NCBI GenBank assembly: GCA_020636075.1
Contig: JACJYO010000009.1
Coordinates: 62,001 to 126,000 of the forward strand
Length of the DNA stretch: 64,000 nucleotides
Source of the DNA: Lewinellaceae bacterium
GTDB taxonomy: Bacteria; Bacteroidota; Bacteroidia; Chitinophagales; Saprospiraceae
Reading direction: 5' to 3'
How positions within the stretch are numbered: position 1 is the stretch's first letter; the number at the start of each line of letters is the position of its first letter. Below are positions 1 to 8,204 of this stretch, one piece after another. A program made the position numbers and the translations under genes. The notes below the pieces were generated by a model, which searched no databases, was not told where the DNA came from, and saw only the letters and a list, made by a program, of their open reading frames with translations.

Positions 1-1119
1 GAAGGGTTTGTGGACCGGGAAGTCGAACCGGTGTGCCTGTTGAAGAAAAAGCCGGAGCCACTCGCCGTATTTCTCGCCTTTCCAGGGTGCGATGGCGCCG
101 TCATACACTGAAAGCGTTTTGTCGGGAACTACCTTGTCGGGGTCAATTCCCAGGATTCGACCATAACCTTCGCATTTTGGGCAGGCGCCGTAGGGGTTGT
201 TGTAATTAAAAAGCTGCGGGGTGGGCTCGGGGAATTGAATGCCGTCGAGTTCGAAGCGGTTGTTGAATTTTACAATTTCCGATTGCTGATCCATCGGTTG
301 GATCCAGCATTCGCCCTCACTTTCGTAAAACGCGGTATTGACCGAATCGGCCAGGCGCATCCACTCGCTTTCATCTTCGAATTGTACGCTGTACCGGTCG
401 ATCAGCACGGTCAGGTTTTTTTCGCGGAAGGTGTAGGCTTTATCCTTCACATTTACCGGCGCCTTTTGGCCGGCTTCCGGGTTTAACCATTCCTCGATAC
501 GTTGAATTTCACCTTGCCAATACACCCGCGTGTAGCCTTTTTGCAACAAAAGGTTTAGTTCCTGTTCAAGTGTGCGCTCCTTATATTTTTGCGTAAACGG
601 AATGAGGATCAGGCCGCGACTGCCTTCGGGCTGGCTTTTCATGAAGTCGATCACATCGCTCACGGCGTGTTTTTTGACCTCTTGTCCACTGATCGGGGAG
701 TAAAATTTGCCGACGCGGGCGTACAGCAGCCGCAGGAAATCATAAATCTCGGTCATGCTGCCTACTGTCGAACGGGCATTTCCGGTAGTTACCCGTTGTT
801 CGATGGCGATAGCCGGGCAAATGCCGCGGATATAGTCGACGTCGGGCTTTTTCATCCGCCCGAGGAACTGACGGGCGTAGCTGGACAGGCTTTCCACATA
901 GCGGCGCTGGCCCTCGGCATACAGCGTGTCCATCGTTATGCTGGACTTCCCGGAACCCGATACCCCGGTGACGACGACCAGTTTGTTTTTCGGTATTTGC
1001 AGGTCAACGTTTTGCAGGTTATTTACCCGGGCGCCCTTGATCGAAATATACCGGGGATCCACAAGATCCGTTTCCGGGGCAGCTGCCGCCGGTGCCGGGT
1101 TGTTTTTTACTTTAGTCAT
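1..1119 (-). CDS. uvrA: UvrA, excinuclease ABC subunit A (N-terminal 373 residues, runs off the window)
   Basis: UvrA is the damage-sensing ATPase of nucleotide excision repair; it dimerises, loads UvrB on lesions and leaves. Seen here: an Ala/Pro-rich start (MTKVKNNPAP), then the first ABC half with Walker A GVSGSGKSS at about residues 52-60, the family block YAEGQRRYVESLSSYARQF, and a CPKCEGYGRI zinc-binding stretch near residue 335. The reading frame is open to base 1, so the insertion domain, the second ABC half and the stop lie outside the window. The start is the ATG at 1117-1119; no in-frame ATG lies close upstream. The family is usually about 940 residues. Identification is certain; paralogue type (UvrA1 or a UvrA2-like form) cannot be decided from this part. 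Confidence 0.97.
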   Translation of the reverse strand, partial: MTKVKNNPAPAAAAPETDLVDPRYISIKGARVNNLQNVDLQIPKNKLVVVTGVSGSGKSSITMDTLYAEGQRRYVESLSSYARQFLGRMKKPDVDYIRGICPAIAIEQRVTTGNARSTVGSMTEIYDFLRLLYARVGKFYSPISGQEVKKHAVSDVIDFMKSQPEGSRGLILIPFTQKYKERTLEQELNLLLQKGYTRVYWQGEIQRIEEWLNPEAGQKAPVNVKDKAYTFREKNLTVLIDRYSVQFEDESEWMRLADSVNTAFYESEGECWIQPMDQQSEIVKFNNRFELDGIQFPEPTPQLFNYNNPYGACPKCEGYGRILGIDPDKVVPDKTLSVYDGAIAPWKGEKYGEWLRLFLQQAHRFDFPVHKPF

Positions 1120-1220
1120 TCGCGTGGAAATAAGTGGGCAAATTTCGGGAAAAACAAACTTTTAAAAAAATTTGTTTGAAATGTTTTTTGTGGTTTGCGG
1201 GCCTGAGTGTATTATTTTTC

Positions 1221-1279
1221 ACCACGGAGCAACGGAGGGCACGGAGTTATTGTCTCCGTGCCCTCCGTTGCTCCGTGGT
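1221..1279. repeat. Perfect 26-bp stem palindrome, 'CCACGGAG' repeat family copy 1
   Basis: Two 26-base arms (1221-1246 and 1254-1279) are exact reverse complements around a 7-base loop, with T-rich sequence on the left and A-rich on the right. The arms are built from iterated CACGGAG units. Related palindromes lie at 6610-6700, 44847-44990 and 53112-53266. It sits between the 3' end of the small minus-strand ORF and the uvrA start, and could also act as a terminator for a transcript reading either way. Confidence 0.85.
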
Positions 1280-1288
1280 AAAAAAAGT

Positions 1289-1414
1289 TTAGTTACAACT
1301 GGCCTCCCATAGCCCCCAGAACACGGCAAGCCAGACCAGGCCTTTTATCAAAAAAAATAAAAAGCCGGCCATGCCGAAGCGGCGGATCCACATTTTCCAG
1401 TTTCGTTTTTCCAT
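1289..1414 (-). CDS. 41-residue single-pass membrane peptide
   Basis: A small ORF below the usual length cut-off. It starts MEKRNWKMWIRRFGMAGFLF, has a hydrophobic stretch from about residue 14 to 36 and ends EASCN. The Lys/Arg-Trp-rich amphipathic head before one membrane span resembles very short Bacteroidota membrane peptides of about 40 residues, some of which are wrongly labelled alanyl-tRNA synthetase in databases; that link is from memory, not a search. Its stop sits just beyond the 1221-1279 palindrome, which may end its transcript. Function unknown. The start ATG is at 1412-1414. Confidence 0.6.
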   Translation of the reverse strand: MEKRNWKMWIRRFGMAGFLFFLIKGLVWLAVFWGLWEASCN

Positions 1415-1586
1415 GCTCAGAAGGAAATTTTACGGGTACAGCACCAATTTTTGGCATTCCAACAAAATAGTTAATTGTTTTGTTGGCAAAAAAATTGCGG
1501 TAGCCCTCAATCTGTTTTTAAAAAGTTGAATTAGGGATAAAAGAAGCAGAACAGGAGTCTGATAGATGGAAAAATCATTCAGATTC

Positions 1587-1594
1587 TATCTTTG
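1587..1594 (+). promoter_or_regulatory. Candidate Bacteroidota -7 element (TATCTTTG) for the 1644-4075 genes
   Basis: TATCTTTG matches the TAnnTTTG -7 consensus of Bacteroidota primary sigma factor promoters and lies about 50 bases before the ATG at 1644. No TTG is present at the ideal 19-21 base distance upstream, so only half the promoter is supported. Confidence 0.3.
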
Positions 1595-1643
1595 CCTTTT
1601 CCATAATATTTAACTGTAACCGCTTTATCGCCTTTCACTGCTT

Positions 1644-2027
1644 ATGAAAAAAACACTCGTCATTCTGGGAATCCTCGTCAGCTTCTTTACTTTTTTGTGT
1701 TTGCCTTCCGGTTGTTACTGGGATAATGAGGAAGATTTGTATGGGCCGGATACCAACACCAATTGTGATACGACAAACATGCGGTTCAGTGTGGAAATCC
1801 GGGCCATTATGGCGGAGCATTGTGACAAATGTCATATTTCGACTGCAGCAACCTACTCCGGAATTCCGTATGAAACCCATGCGCAGTTCAAAGCAGTGGC
1901 CTTAAATGGAAAATTACTCGACCGGATCAATAACCAGGCTGCCCCAATGCCTGAAACGGGCTTAATGAGCCTGTGCAACCGTCTAAAAATTGAAGCCTGG
2001 GTAAATGCCGGCTCGCCGGATAACTAA
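1644..2027 (+). CDS. Secreted c-type cytochrome-like protein (single CxxCH)
   Basis: 127 residues. An N-terminal hydrophobic segment (residues 4-22) ends near a Cys (PSGC) that may be a lipobox, so the protein is exported and possibly lipidated. One heme-attachment motif, CDKCH, lies at about residues 60-64, and the C-terminal block with MPETGLMSLC and IEAWVNAGSPDN matches the end of short Bacteroidota monoheme cytochrome-like proteins, where the Met acts as distal ligand. It heads a four-gene same-strand run (to 4075) with a YceI protein and a DUF5777 barrel, which suggests a role in periplasmic electron transfer or redox sensing. The Met ligand is inferred, not proven. Confidence 0.72.
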   Translation: MKKTLVILGILVSFFTFLCLPSGCYWDNEEDLYGPDTNTNCDTTNMRFSVEIRAIMAEHCDKCHISTAATYSGIPYETHAQFKAVALNGKLLDRINNQAAPMPETGLMSLCNRLKIEAWVNAGSPDN

Positions 2028-2078
2028 GCAATTTTTCCGGTCCGGCGCTTTTGTTCACCTGCCTAACCACCCAAAATT

Positions 2079-2492
2079 ATGTTGAAAAAAATCTTGCTCT
2101 TCCTCGTGGTAGCCGGCGTCCTTGGCGCAGGCATCGGTTATTATATGTTCAACAAAAAAGTGCCCAGCATGGCTTCCGAGAAATCGGAAGTTGCCATTGA
2201 CGCCGCGCAATTGTACCAGGAGTTTGAAACGGACGAAGCGGCTGCTTCGGCGAAATACGTGGGGAAAATTGTGGCCGTCAGCGGCGCAGTACTCGAATCA
2301 TCCACGCTTGAAGACGGTACACCCAAGGTGCTACTCGATACCGGTAGCGATTTTGGTGTTTCCTGTGAATTTGATCCCAACACAAAGCACGCTAAAACAA
2401 CCTTTGCGCCCGGCGAAAAACTGACGCTCAAAGGCGAATGCGCCGGAATCAACCTGGATGTGCAATTGGCGCGGTGTGTGGTGGTGGAATAG
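2079..2492 (+). CDS. OB-fold tRNA_anti-like membrane-anchored protein
   Basis: 137 residues: an N-terminal hydrophobic anchor (about 3-23), then a small domain beginning near IDAAQLYQEFETDEAAASAK. The block AKYVGKIVAVSGAVLES, followed by a beta-rich stretch and a conserved late Cys (GECAGI, ARCVVV), is the pattern of the tRNA_anti-like OB-fold family (PF12869), found mostly in Bacteroidota as exported proteins. Despite the name it is not expected to bind tRNA; no ligand is known to me. It is 51 bases after the cytochrome-like gene and 75 before the YceI gene, consistent with one transcript. Confidence 0.72.
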   Translation: MLKKILLFLVVAGVLGAGIGYYMFNKKVPSMASEKSEVAIDAAQLYQEFETDEAAASAKYVGKIVAVSGAVLESSTLEDGTPKVLLDTGSDFGVSCEFDPNTKHAKTTFAPGEKLTLKGECAGINLDVQLARCVVVE

Positions 2493-2567
2493 TCTACTTT
2501 TGATAACCCGCCGGCCTTCATGGCATTAATCCATAATTCTTTACCAACAAAAAACTAGTTACACAGT

Positions 2568-3122
2568 ATGAAAAATCGGATGGTGATACTCGGTGTATTT
2601 CTGGCGTTTGGCTTCTGTGCCCAGGCCCAAAAATATTTTACCCGCGATGCCCGGGTACAGTTCAACTCGGATACCCCTGTTGAAAAAATTGAGGCGGTGA
2701 ATAAGAGCGGAACTTCGGTGCTCGATACCAAAACCGGCCGCATGGACTGGAAGGTGCTCATCAAAAATTTTCTCTTTGAAAAAGCCCTGATGCAGGAGCA
2801 CTTTAACGAGAATTACATGGAGTCGACCAAGTACCCCAATGCAACCTTCAAAGGCTCGATTACGAACCTGTCGGATGTCAATTTTGCCAAAGACGGTACC
2901 TACAAAGTAACCGCAAAAGGGACCATGACCATTCATGGTGTCGAACAGGAAATTAGCGTGCCGGGTACGCTGACAGTTGGTGGCGGTATGGTAAAAGTGA
3001 CGGCTGATTTTGTGGTAAAACCGGCCGATTACAAAATTGATATTCCGGGGGTTGTCCGGGATAACATAGCCAAAGAAATTGCGGTGACCATTGACGCAAG
3101 CCTGAAACCAATGGGCAAATAG
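2568..3122 (+). CDS. YceI family periplasmic protein
   Basis: 184 residues with a clear signal peptide ending at about AQAQ (residues 18-21). The mature part follows the YceI lipocalin-like plan: an early FTRDARVQFNSDTPVEKIEA strand pair, the ESTKYPNATFKGSI core motif at about residues 85-98, the GTMTIHGVEQE block and a final VTIDASL strand. YceI proteins bind polyisoprenoid-type lipids in a beta-barrel pocket; in Bacteroidota they are often next to cytochrome-like and DUF5777 proteins, as here. The actual ligand is not deducible. Confidence 0.9.
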   Translation: MKNRMVILGVFLAFGFCAQAQKYFTRDARVQFNSDTPVEKIEAVNKSGTSVLDTKTGRMDWKVLIKNFLFEKALMQEHFNENYMESTKYPNATFKGSITNLSDVNFAKDGTYKVTAKGTMTIHGVEQEISVPGTLTVGGGMVKVTADFVVKPADYKIDIPGVVRDNIAKEIAVTIDASLKPMGK

Positions 3123-3160
3123 CACACGTATATTAATATTCAAGCCAGTACACACCCGTT

Positions 3161-4075
3161 ATGAAAAAAATTTTACTCCTTGCCTTGTTTTTGGCAAATG
3201 CACCCTTCTTGTTTGCCCAGGATGAAGAAGACCTGCTCTCCCTGCTGGGGGAGGAAGAAGTCACCGAATATGCCACTGCCAGCTTCAAAACGAACCGCGT
3301 AGTCAATGGCCATTCCATTGAAAATACGGCTGCCGGCGTGCTCGACTTTAAAATTTCGCACCGTTTTTCGCCAGTCCGGAATGGCTTATATGATATTTTC
3401 GGGCTCGATGGCGCCACGATCCGCTTCGGTTTTGATTATGGTATTACCGACCGGCTCATGGTTGGGGTTGGGCGCAGCAGCAAAGAAAAAATTTACGATG
3501 GCTTCCTGAAATACAAGATACTCCGGCAGTCGAGCGGCAAAAAGAACATGCCGATCACCTTGTCATACCTGGTTGATGCGCAGATTAAAACGGTGGATTT
3601 TCCTGAACAGGACCGGGAAAATCTCTTTTCGTCCCGCCTGTACTACACCCACCAGCTGCTGATTGGCCGCAAGTTTAGCGAACGGCTTTCGCTTCAGCTG
3701 ATGCCCACGCTGCTCCACCGCAACCTCGTAGCGGATAAAACCGAAAAAAATGACGTCCTGGCGCTTGGCGTCGCCGGTCGTGTCAAATTGTCAAAGCGGG
3801 TTACGTTTAATGCAGAATATTACTACGTACTGCCCGACCAGATCAACCCGATCTACACCAATGTGTTGTCGATCGGCTTCGATATCGAAACCGGCGGGCA
3901 CGTGTTCCAGCTGCATTTCACCAACTCTTCGGATATGACCTACAAGGGTTTTATTACCGAAACGCTGGAAGACTGGTTTTATAAGTCAGGTGACGGGAAG
4001 AGCATGTCGGGTATCCGTTTCGGCTTCAATATTTCGCGGGTGTTTACCATTGTGAAACCCAAGTCGATTTATTGA
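3161..4075 (+). CDS. DUF5777-type outer-membrane beta-barrel protein
   Basis: 304 residues. Signal peptide ends at about FAQ (residues 18-20), then an acidic linker (DEEDLLSLLGEEE) and a long run of alternating beta strands. The blocks HRFSPVRNGLYDIFGLDGAT and DYGITDRLMVGVGRSS are the hallmarks of the DUF5777 family, predicted outer-membrane barrels of Bacteroidota. The last gene of the run starting at 1644; the gap to the YceI gene is 38 bases. Its place after cytochrome-like and YceI proteins suggests that all four serve the same envelope process, possibly electron transfer to or across the outer membrane, but that is inference from context. Confidence 0.82.
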   Translation: MKKILLLALFLANAPFLFAQDEEDLLSLLGEEEVTEYATASFKTNRVVNGHSIENTAAGVLDFKISHRFSPVRNGLYDIFGLDGATIRFGFDYGITDRLMVGVGRSSKEKIYDGFLKYKILRQSSGKKNMPITLSYLVDAQIKTVDFPEQDRENLFSSRLYYTHQLLIGRKFSERLSLQLMPTLLHRNLVADKTEKNDVLALGVAGRVKLSKRVTFNAEYYYVLPDQINPIYTNVLSIGFDIETGGHVFQLHFTNSSDMTYKGFITETLEDWFYKSGDGKSMSGIRFGFNISRVFTIVKPKSIY

Positions 4076-4092
4076 GCATGGCGTGCCAGCTT

Positions 4093-4201
4093 ACTTTTCA
4101 AATTGAACTTTTCAAATCAGGCTTTTGACTTAAAAGAATCTTCCCATTTCGGGCAATTTCATAAAAGTCAAACGTTCAATTTGGAAAGTCTAATTTGAAA
4201 A
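4093..4201. repeat. Imperfect A+T-rich inverted repeat between convergent genes
   Basis: Arms at about 4093-4130 and 4163-4201 pair imperfectly (both carry TTCAAATT, TTGAAC and TTTTGACTT-type segments in opposite orientation). It fills the gap between the DUF5777 gene and the convergent aroB, overlapping the aroB stop, and so may serve as a two-way terminator. Confidence 0.5.
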
Positions 4202-5266
4202 ATTCAGCCCGTTGTATGTCCACAACCTGCGGTACGCCTCTTCCCGCTCCAATACCTGCCACTGCATTGAAAACGGTTCCGCATCCGGCACAGCCATCCG
4301 CACTGTGCCGGATGTGTTTTTTTTATCCTGTTCCATCAGTTTCCACAATGCCGGGAAAGCAGATTCAGGAATTTGGCGGTGCGGGAAAAATCGCAGGATC
4401 GTTTGTGCAAGTGTTGCGGTGGTATCTTCCGGGCTTTCGCAAAGCATCCCAATGGCAATGGCTTCACCGTGTGTCAGCGGTTGTTCGGTTTGCAAGAAAA
4501 AACTCTCCAGCGCATGGCCGATCGTATGGCCAAAATTCAACAAGGCCCGGATGCCGGCTTCCCGGGGATCTTCCGATACGATTTTCGTTTTTACGGCTAT
4601 TGATGCTTCCAACAATTCGTCCCAAGCGGTAGCGCTGAGGGATTGGACCAGCATTGTCTGAATGCGTTGCCAAAGGGTGCGGTCGCCAATCAGTGCATGT
4701 TTGATCACTTCGGCAAAGCCGCTGCGAAGTTCCCGTTCGGGTAGTGTTTTTAAAAAAAACGGGTCAATGAAAACAGCAGCGGGATTTTGAAAAACACCCA
4801 CAGCATTTTTTATGCTGTTAAAATCCACACCCAGTTTGCCGCCAATGGCGGCGTCTGTCATGGCCAGCAGGGTAGTGGGCACCTGAACGAAATCGATGCC
4901 GCGTTTATATGTTGCGGCACAAAAACCGCCCATGTCGCCTACAACACCCCCGCCCAGGTTTATGACCAGGGCTTTTCGATCGAGTCGGGCTTCGAACATG
5001 GCTTGCCAAATGGCTTCGCAGCTTTGAATAGTTTTCAGCACCTCCATGCCATGCACTTTTGTAAGCAGTGCCTGTTCCATATGTTCGCCGATAGTGTACG
5101 CGCCGGCCACTTCCACCGGGAGCAGCGACCGGCAAAGGCGATCAGTATGTACATCGGCCAGGAGAAAAACCTGCGAATAATTTCGGGTTTTCAGCCACTC
5201 GGGCAGGCTTTCTGCGAGTGCGCCTATAAATATGGGGTGGTTGGAAAACGGGACGTGCTGTGTCAT
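4190..5266 (-). CDS. aroB: 3-dehydroquinate synthase
   Basis: 358 residues, the normal family length. AroB converts DAHP to 3-dehydroquinate, the second shikimate step, using NAD and a divalent metal in the cytoplasm. Visible motifs: the NAD-binding GGGVVGDMGGF near residue 105, VPTTLLAMTDAAIGGK with the catalytic-region Lys, and the metal-ligand region RALLNFGHTIGHALE near residue 248. The ATG at 5264-5266 overlaps the 3' end of the sensor kinase gene by 4 bases (ATGA-type), implying co-transcription and translational coupling with a regulator that has no obvious shikimate link. No other aro gene is in the window. Confidence 0.97.
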   Translation of the reverse strand: MTQHVPFSNHPIFIGALAESLPEWLKTRNYSQVFLLADVHTDRLCRSLLPVEVAGAYTIGEHMEQALLTKVHGMEVLKTIQSCEAIWQAMFEARLDRKALVINLGGGVVGDMGGFCAATYKRGIDFVQVPTTLLAMTDAAIGGKLGVDFNSIKNAVGVFQNPAAVFIDPFFLKTLPERELRSGFAEVIKHALIGDRTLWQRIQTMLVQSLSATAWDELLEASIAVKTKIVSEDPREAGIRALLNFGHTIGHALESFFLQTEQPLTHGEAIAIGMLCESPEDTTATLAQTILRFFPHRQIPESAFPALWKLMEQDKKNTSGTVRMAVPDAEPFSMQWQVLEREEAYRRLWTYNGLNFSN

Positions 5267-6561
5267 GCCGGCTTAGCCAGAGTGGGCATCTGGATTTGAA
5301 CGGTGGTGCCTTTATTGGGCTCACTCTGGAGGTTGAGTTTCCAGTTGTGCAACTTACAAATGGTTTTTACGTAAAACAATCCGAGACCGAATCCTTTCAC
5401 ATTATGCACGTTTCCGGTGGGTACGCGATAGAATTTATTGAACACATGTTTTTGATGTTCTTTGGCAATGCCAATCCCGTTGTCCCGCACGCTGAGCAAG
5501 AGATATTTGTCCTCATTTTTTAACTGAATAGAAATCTCAGGTGCGCCTTTGGAATATTTGACTCCATTGTCGACGAGGTTGTGCAGGATATTGGTCAGGT
5601 GGAGCCGGTCGGCGCGGATATGCGCATTGGTGGCATCGAGATTGAGGTTCAGGGTTCCGTTTTTTTCACCGATTTTCAGCTCCATCGAAGGCGAAATGCT
5701 CTGCAGCAATTCGGCCAGGTCAATGTCTTCAAAATTGAGTTCGATCGTGTCGCGCTCGATCTTGGCCAGTTGGAGCACTTTTTCCACCTGCGTGTTGAGC
5801 CGCATCGTCTGCTCTTTGATGATGCCCGAATAGCGGTTCAGCCGCGTGTCGGACTTGATGGTTTCGTTTTGCAAAAAAACGTCTGTGGAAATATTGATGG
5901 TCGAGATCGGCGTTTTGAACTCGTGGGTCATGTTGTTGATAAAATCGCGCTGCAACTCGGAGAGCTGTTTTTGCCGGAGGATAACAAACATGGCATAAAT
6001 AAAAAAGGCCACCGTGATCAACATAAGCACAGTGAATACCACAACGATCCACATGTTGCTGAGCAGGTTGGCGCTTTTTTTGGGGAAACGCACGCCAAAG
6101 TAGTAGATAAAATCGCTGTCGTAGTGGGTCGGCAACGGCGCGTCCAGCGAAAACCCTTCCGAGCCGGCTGAGGAGGGTTTGGTATATTTGATCATGCGCC
6201 CGCTGACCATTTGGTTACTCGAGCAATCAAAAATACCGTACTGGAAATCCTCACGCATCCCCTGGTTTTCAAAGGCTTTTTGCAGGTAAAATTCCAGGGT
6301 GGCGGCGTCAAACTGGTTGTTGATGTTGATCACGTAATAGTTGGACGAAGGCTGTTCGATCAAATTTGCATCCTTCAACACAAACAACCCCACGCGGGCA
6401 AGGTCGCGGGCCGTGTCGAGCAGTGCCTGCCGCACCTTGCGGTCAAACTCCTGTTCCTGCAAATTCCAGGAACGCAGCACCCAATAGGTCTGCACCGTGA
6501 GCAGGCTCAGAATGGAGATGGCCCCCAAAACTATTACGCGGCGAATGATGGCACTGGTCAT
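5263..6561 (-). CDS. Two-pass membrane sensor histidine kinase
   Basis: 432 residues. Membrane spans at about 7-28 and 168-195 flank a periplasmic sensor of about 140 residues with no recognised fold. The kinase core follows: H-box MTHEFKTP with phospho-acceptor His213, N-box HNLVDNGVKYS near 323, G1 DNGIGIA near 357, and G2 GFGLGLFYVK. There is no clear HAMP domain between span 2 and the H-box. It overlaps aroB by 4 bases. No response regulator is adjacent, so either the partner gene is elsewhere or the kinase is an orphan. The architecture is common in Bacteroidota; the signal is unknown. Confidence 0.93.
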   Translation of the reverse strand: MTSAIIRRVIVLGAISILSLLTVQTYWVLRSWNLQEQEFDRKVRQALLDTARDLARVGLFVLKDANLIEQPSSNYYVININNQFDAATLEFYLQKAFENQGMREDFQYGIFDCSSNQMVSGRMIKYTKPSSAGSEGFSLDAPLPTHYDSDFIYYFGVRFPKKSANLLSNMWIVVVFTVLMLITVAFFIYAMFVILRQKQLSELQRDFINNMTHEFKTPISTINISTDVFLQNETIKSDTRLNRYSGIIKEQTMRLNTQVEKVLQLAKIERDTIELNFEDIDLAELLQSISPSMELKIGEKNGTLNLNLDATNAHIRADRLHLTNILHNLVDNGVKYSKGAPEISIQLKNEDKYLLLSVRDNGIGIAKEHQKHVFNKFYRVPTGNVHNVKGFGLGLFYVKTICKLHNWKLNLQSEPNKGTTVQIQMPTLAKPA

Positions 6562-6609
6562 ATGTATTTAGTTGTGTTGCCTGAACAACGAAACGGGCAA
6601 AGGGTTTAG

Positions 6610-6700
6610 CGCCCTCTGTGCTCCTCTGTCCCTCTGTGCGCCTCCGTGAAACTAAAGTGACACAGAGGCGCACAGAGGGACAGAGGTGCACAGAGGTGGC
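6610..6700. repeat. Long palindrome, 'CCACGGAG' family variant (copy 2)
   Basis: Arms of about 39 bases (6610-6649 and 6661-6700) are near-perfect reverse complements with an 11-base loop. The unit here is CTCTGTG-like rather than CTCCGTG, a sequence variant of the repeat at 1221-1279. It sits between the 3' end of the hydrolase gene and the start of the kinase gene, both minus strand. Confidence 0.8.
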
Positions 6701-6701
6701 G

Positions 6702-7505
6702 TTATTTTTTGCAAAATTCCCAAAATTCTGCCATCGCTCGTCCGGTTTTTTCTGTTGCTTCGAACATACCCATGTGTGCGACCCCTTTGAGCAGGTGAAT
6801 ATCGGCAGTTTGCGGCAAGGCAGCGGCTTGTAAGGCCCGGTTTGGGGAGATGATAGGGTCCAACGCACCCAGGATGAACTGCACGGGGCAACCAGCCTTT
6901 TCGAGTGTAGCTTCGTGGTTTTCCCGTTCGAGCATGCCCTGCAGTGCTGCGATGACGCCTTGAGCGCTGCCTTGTTTGGCTTTTCCCACACGCGCCTGGA
7001 GCACTTCGGGCTGGTTTCGGGCAAATTCCGGCGCGAAAAGTCCGGCAAACAATTGTGTCACATAGGCCTCCAGTTTACCCGATTGCAGCAGGGCTATTGC
7101 GCGCCGGCGATTCTCCGCTTGCTCTGGCGTGTCGGTAAACGGATGCGAGTGCAACAGCGAAAACCCGGCCAGGCGTTCCGGGTGTTTTTGGGCAAAAGCC
7201 AATGCGGTATATCCACCCATCGAATGGCCGTAGAGGATGCAGCGGCGAATATTCAATTCGTTCAGCACTGCGCAAACAGCGTCGGCGTATTTGTCCATGC
7301 CCGGTGCGAGCGGCGGTTCTGATGCACCAAAGCCGGGTAGTTCGATGCGCAGCACCGGCTGATTTTGGAAAAACGTTAATACCGGCTCCCAAACCGATGC
7401 GTCTTCACAAAGACCGTGGAGCAACACGGCGGGTGGGCCGGGGAGTTGTAGAGCGGCAGCGTGGTAGGCGATGCTGCGGCCGTTGTTTAGGAGGGTGTTT
7501 TTCAT
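6702..7505 (-). CDS. Alpha/beta-fold hydrolase
   Basis: 267 residues. Shows the oxyanion-hole motif LLHGLCED near residue 29, the nucleophile elbow GHSMGG (Ser near residue 97), a candidate acid in GALDPI near residue 215 and the catalytic His in GVAHMGMFEA near residue 244. This is the generic order of the superfamily; a helical cap lies at about 125-190. There is no signal peptide, so it is cytoplasmic. Substrate cannot be assigned. Same strand as the kinase and aroB, but separated by the 6610-6700 palindrome, so it is probably a separate unit. Confidence 0.88.
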   Translation of the reverse strand: MKNTLLNNGRSIAYHAAALQLPGPPAVLLHGLCEDASVWEPVLTFFQNQPVLRIELPGFGASEPPLAPGMDKYADAVCAVLNELNIRRCILYGHSMGGYTALAFAQKHPERLAGFSLLHSHPFTDTPEQAENRRRAIALLQSGKLEAYVTQLFAGLFAPEFARNQPEVLQARVGKAKQGSAQGVIAALQGMLERENHEATLEKAGCPVQFILGALDPIISPNRALQAAALPQTADIHLLKGVAHMGMFEATEKTGRAMAEFWEFCKK

Positions 7506-7622
7506 AGACAGAAAACGCCAAAATACGCAGGAATTGCACCGCTTGTCAATTTCATGCCCAAAATGCGGGGGTTTTCCCGATTTTTACCGCAACTGCGCGT
7601 TTGGCGTACAATGTAACCGGCT

Positions 7623-8204
7623 ATGGCACTCGAATTCCGACTCTTCAACGATATATCCCGGGCTTTCAGTCCGGAACTCCCGCGCGACCTGGGCTCCATG
7701 GACCAGCACCTGGATTTTATTTTGCCCAAAGTAATCCCCTACGGCGAAGACCTGCGCGAGGAGCATTTCTGGTTGAACAAACGCTGGAAGGAAATCCGCG
7801 ACGACGAGGGATTTCATGAAGCCATCCTGCACATTTTCGGTACTGGCGGGGAGTATCTGCTCTCGCTCGACGGCAACCTGGTGAAAGGCACCTGGCGTAA
7901 GTTGGGTGAAGAAAACTCTTTGATCATCGAGGTGGCCGGGCGGAGCGAATTGTTTGACCTGCGGTTTATGAATGCCGAGTTTATTGTGCTCACCAAACAC
8001 GGTGATCAGGGCCGAAAAGGGCAACGCCGATACTTTTGCCTGATCCACGAACGGGTATCGAAGACGCCCCGCGGACAGGATCTGGACTGGCGGAATGTAA
8101 TGGAAAAACTATTCAACGTTTGGCGGGACAACAGTCTCGGCATTTGGGCCTGGTTGTTTTTTATTGGAGCGCTGGGACTGATCATATATTTATCTGTCAA
8201 TTAA
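7623..8204 (+). CDS. Unknown protein with one C-terminal membrane span
   Basis: 193 residues. A soluble alpha/beta part (1-165) with no motif I recognise is followed by a hydrophobic anchor at about 172-190, giving a tail-anchored, cytoplasm-facing layout. Its stop codon is directly followed by the ATG of the symporter gene with no gap, so the two are almost certainly translated together. It could be an accessory or regulatory subunit of the symporter, but nothing beyond the coupling supports this. Confidence 0.72.
   Translation: MALEFRLFNDISRAFSPELPRDLGSMDQHLDFILPKVIPYGEDLREEHFWLNKRWKEIRDDEGFHEAILHIFGTGGEYLLSLDGNLVKGTWRKLGEENSLIIEVAGRSELFDLRFMNAEFIVLTKHGDQGRKGQRRYFCLIHERVSKTPRGQDLDWRNVMEKLFNVWRDNSLGIWAWLFFIGALGLIIYLSVN

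Noticed and set aside
589..1179. Plus-strand open frame over uvrA
   Set aside because: It is antisense to a clear UvrA sequence with intact motifs; it is a shadow.
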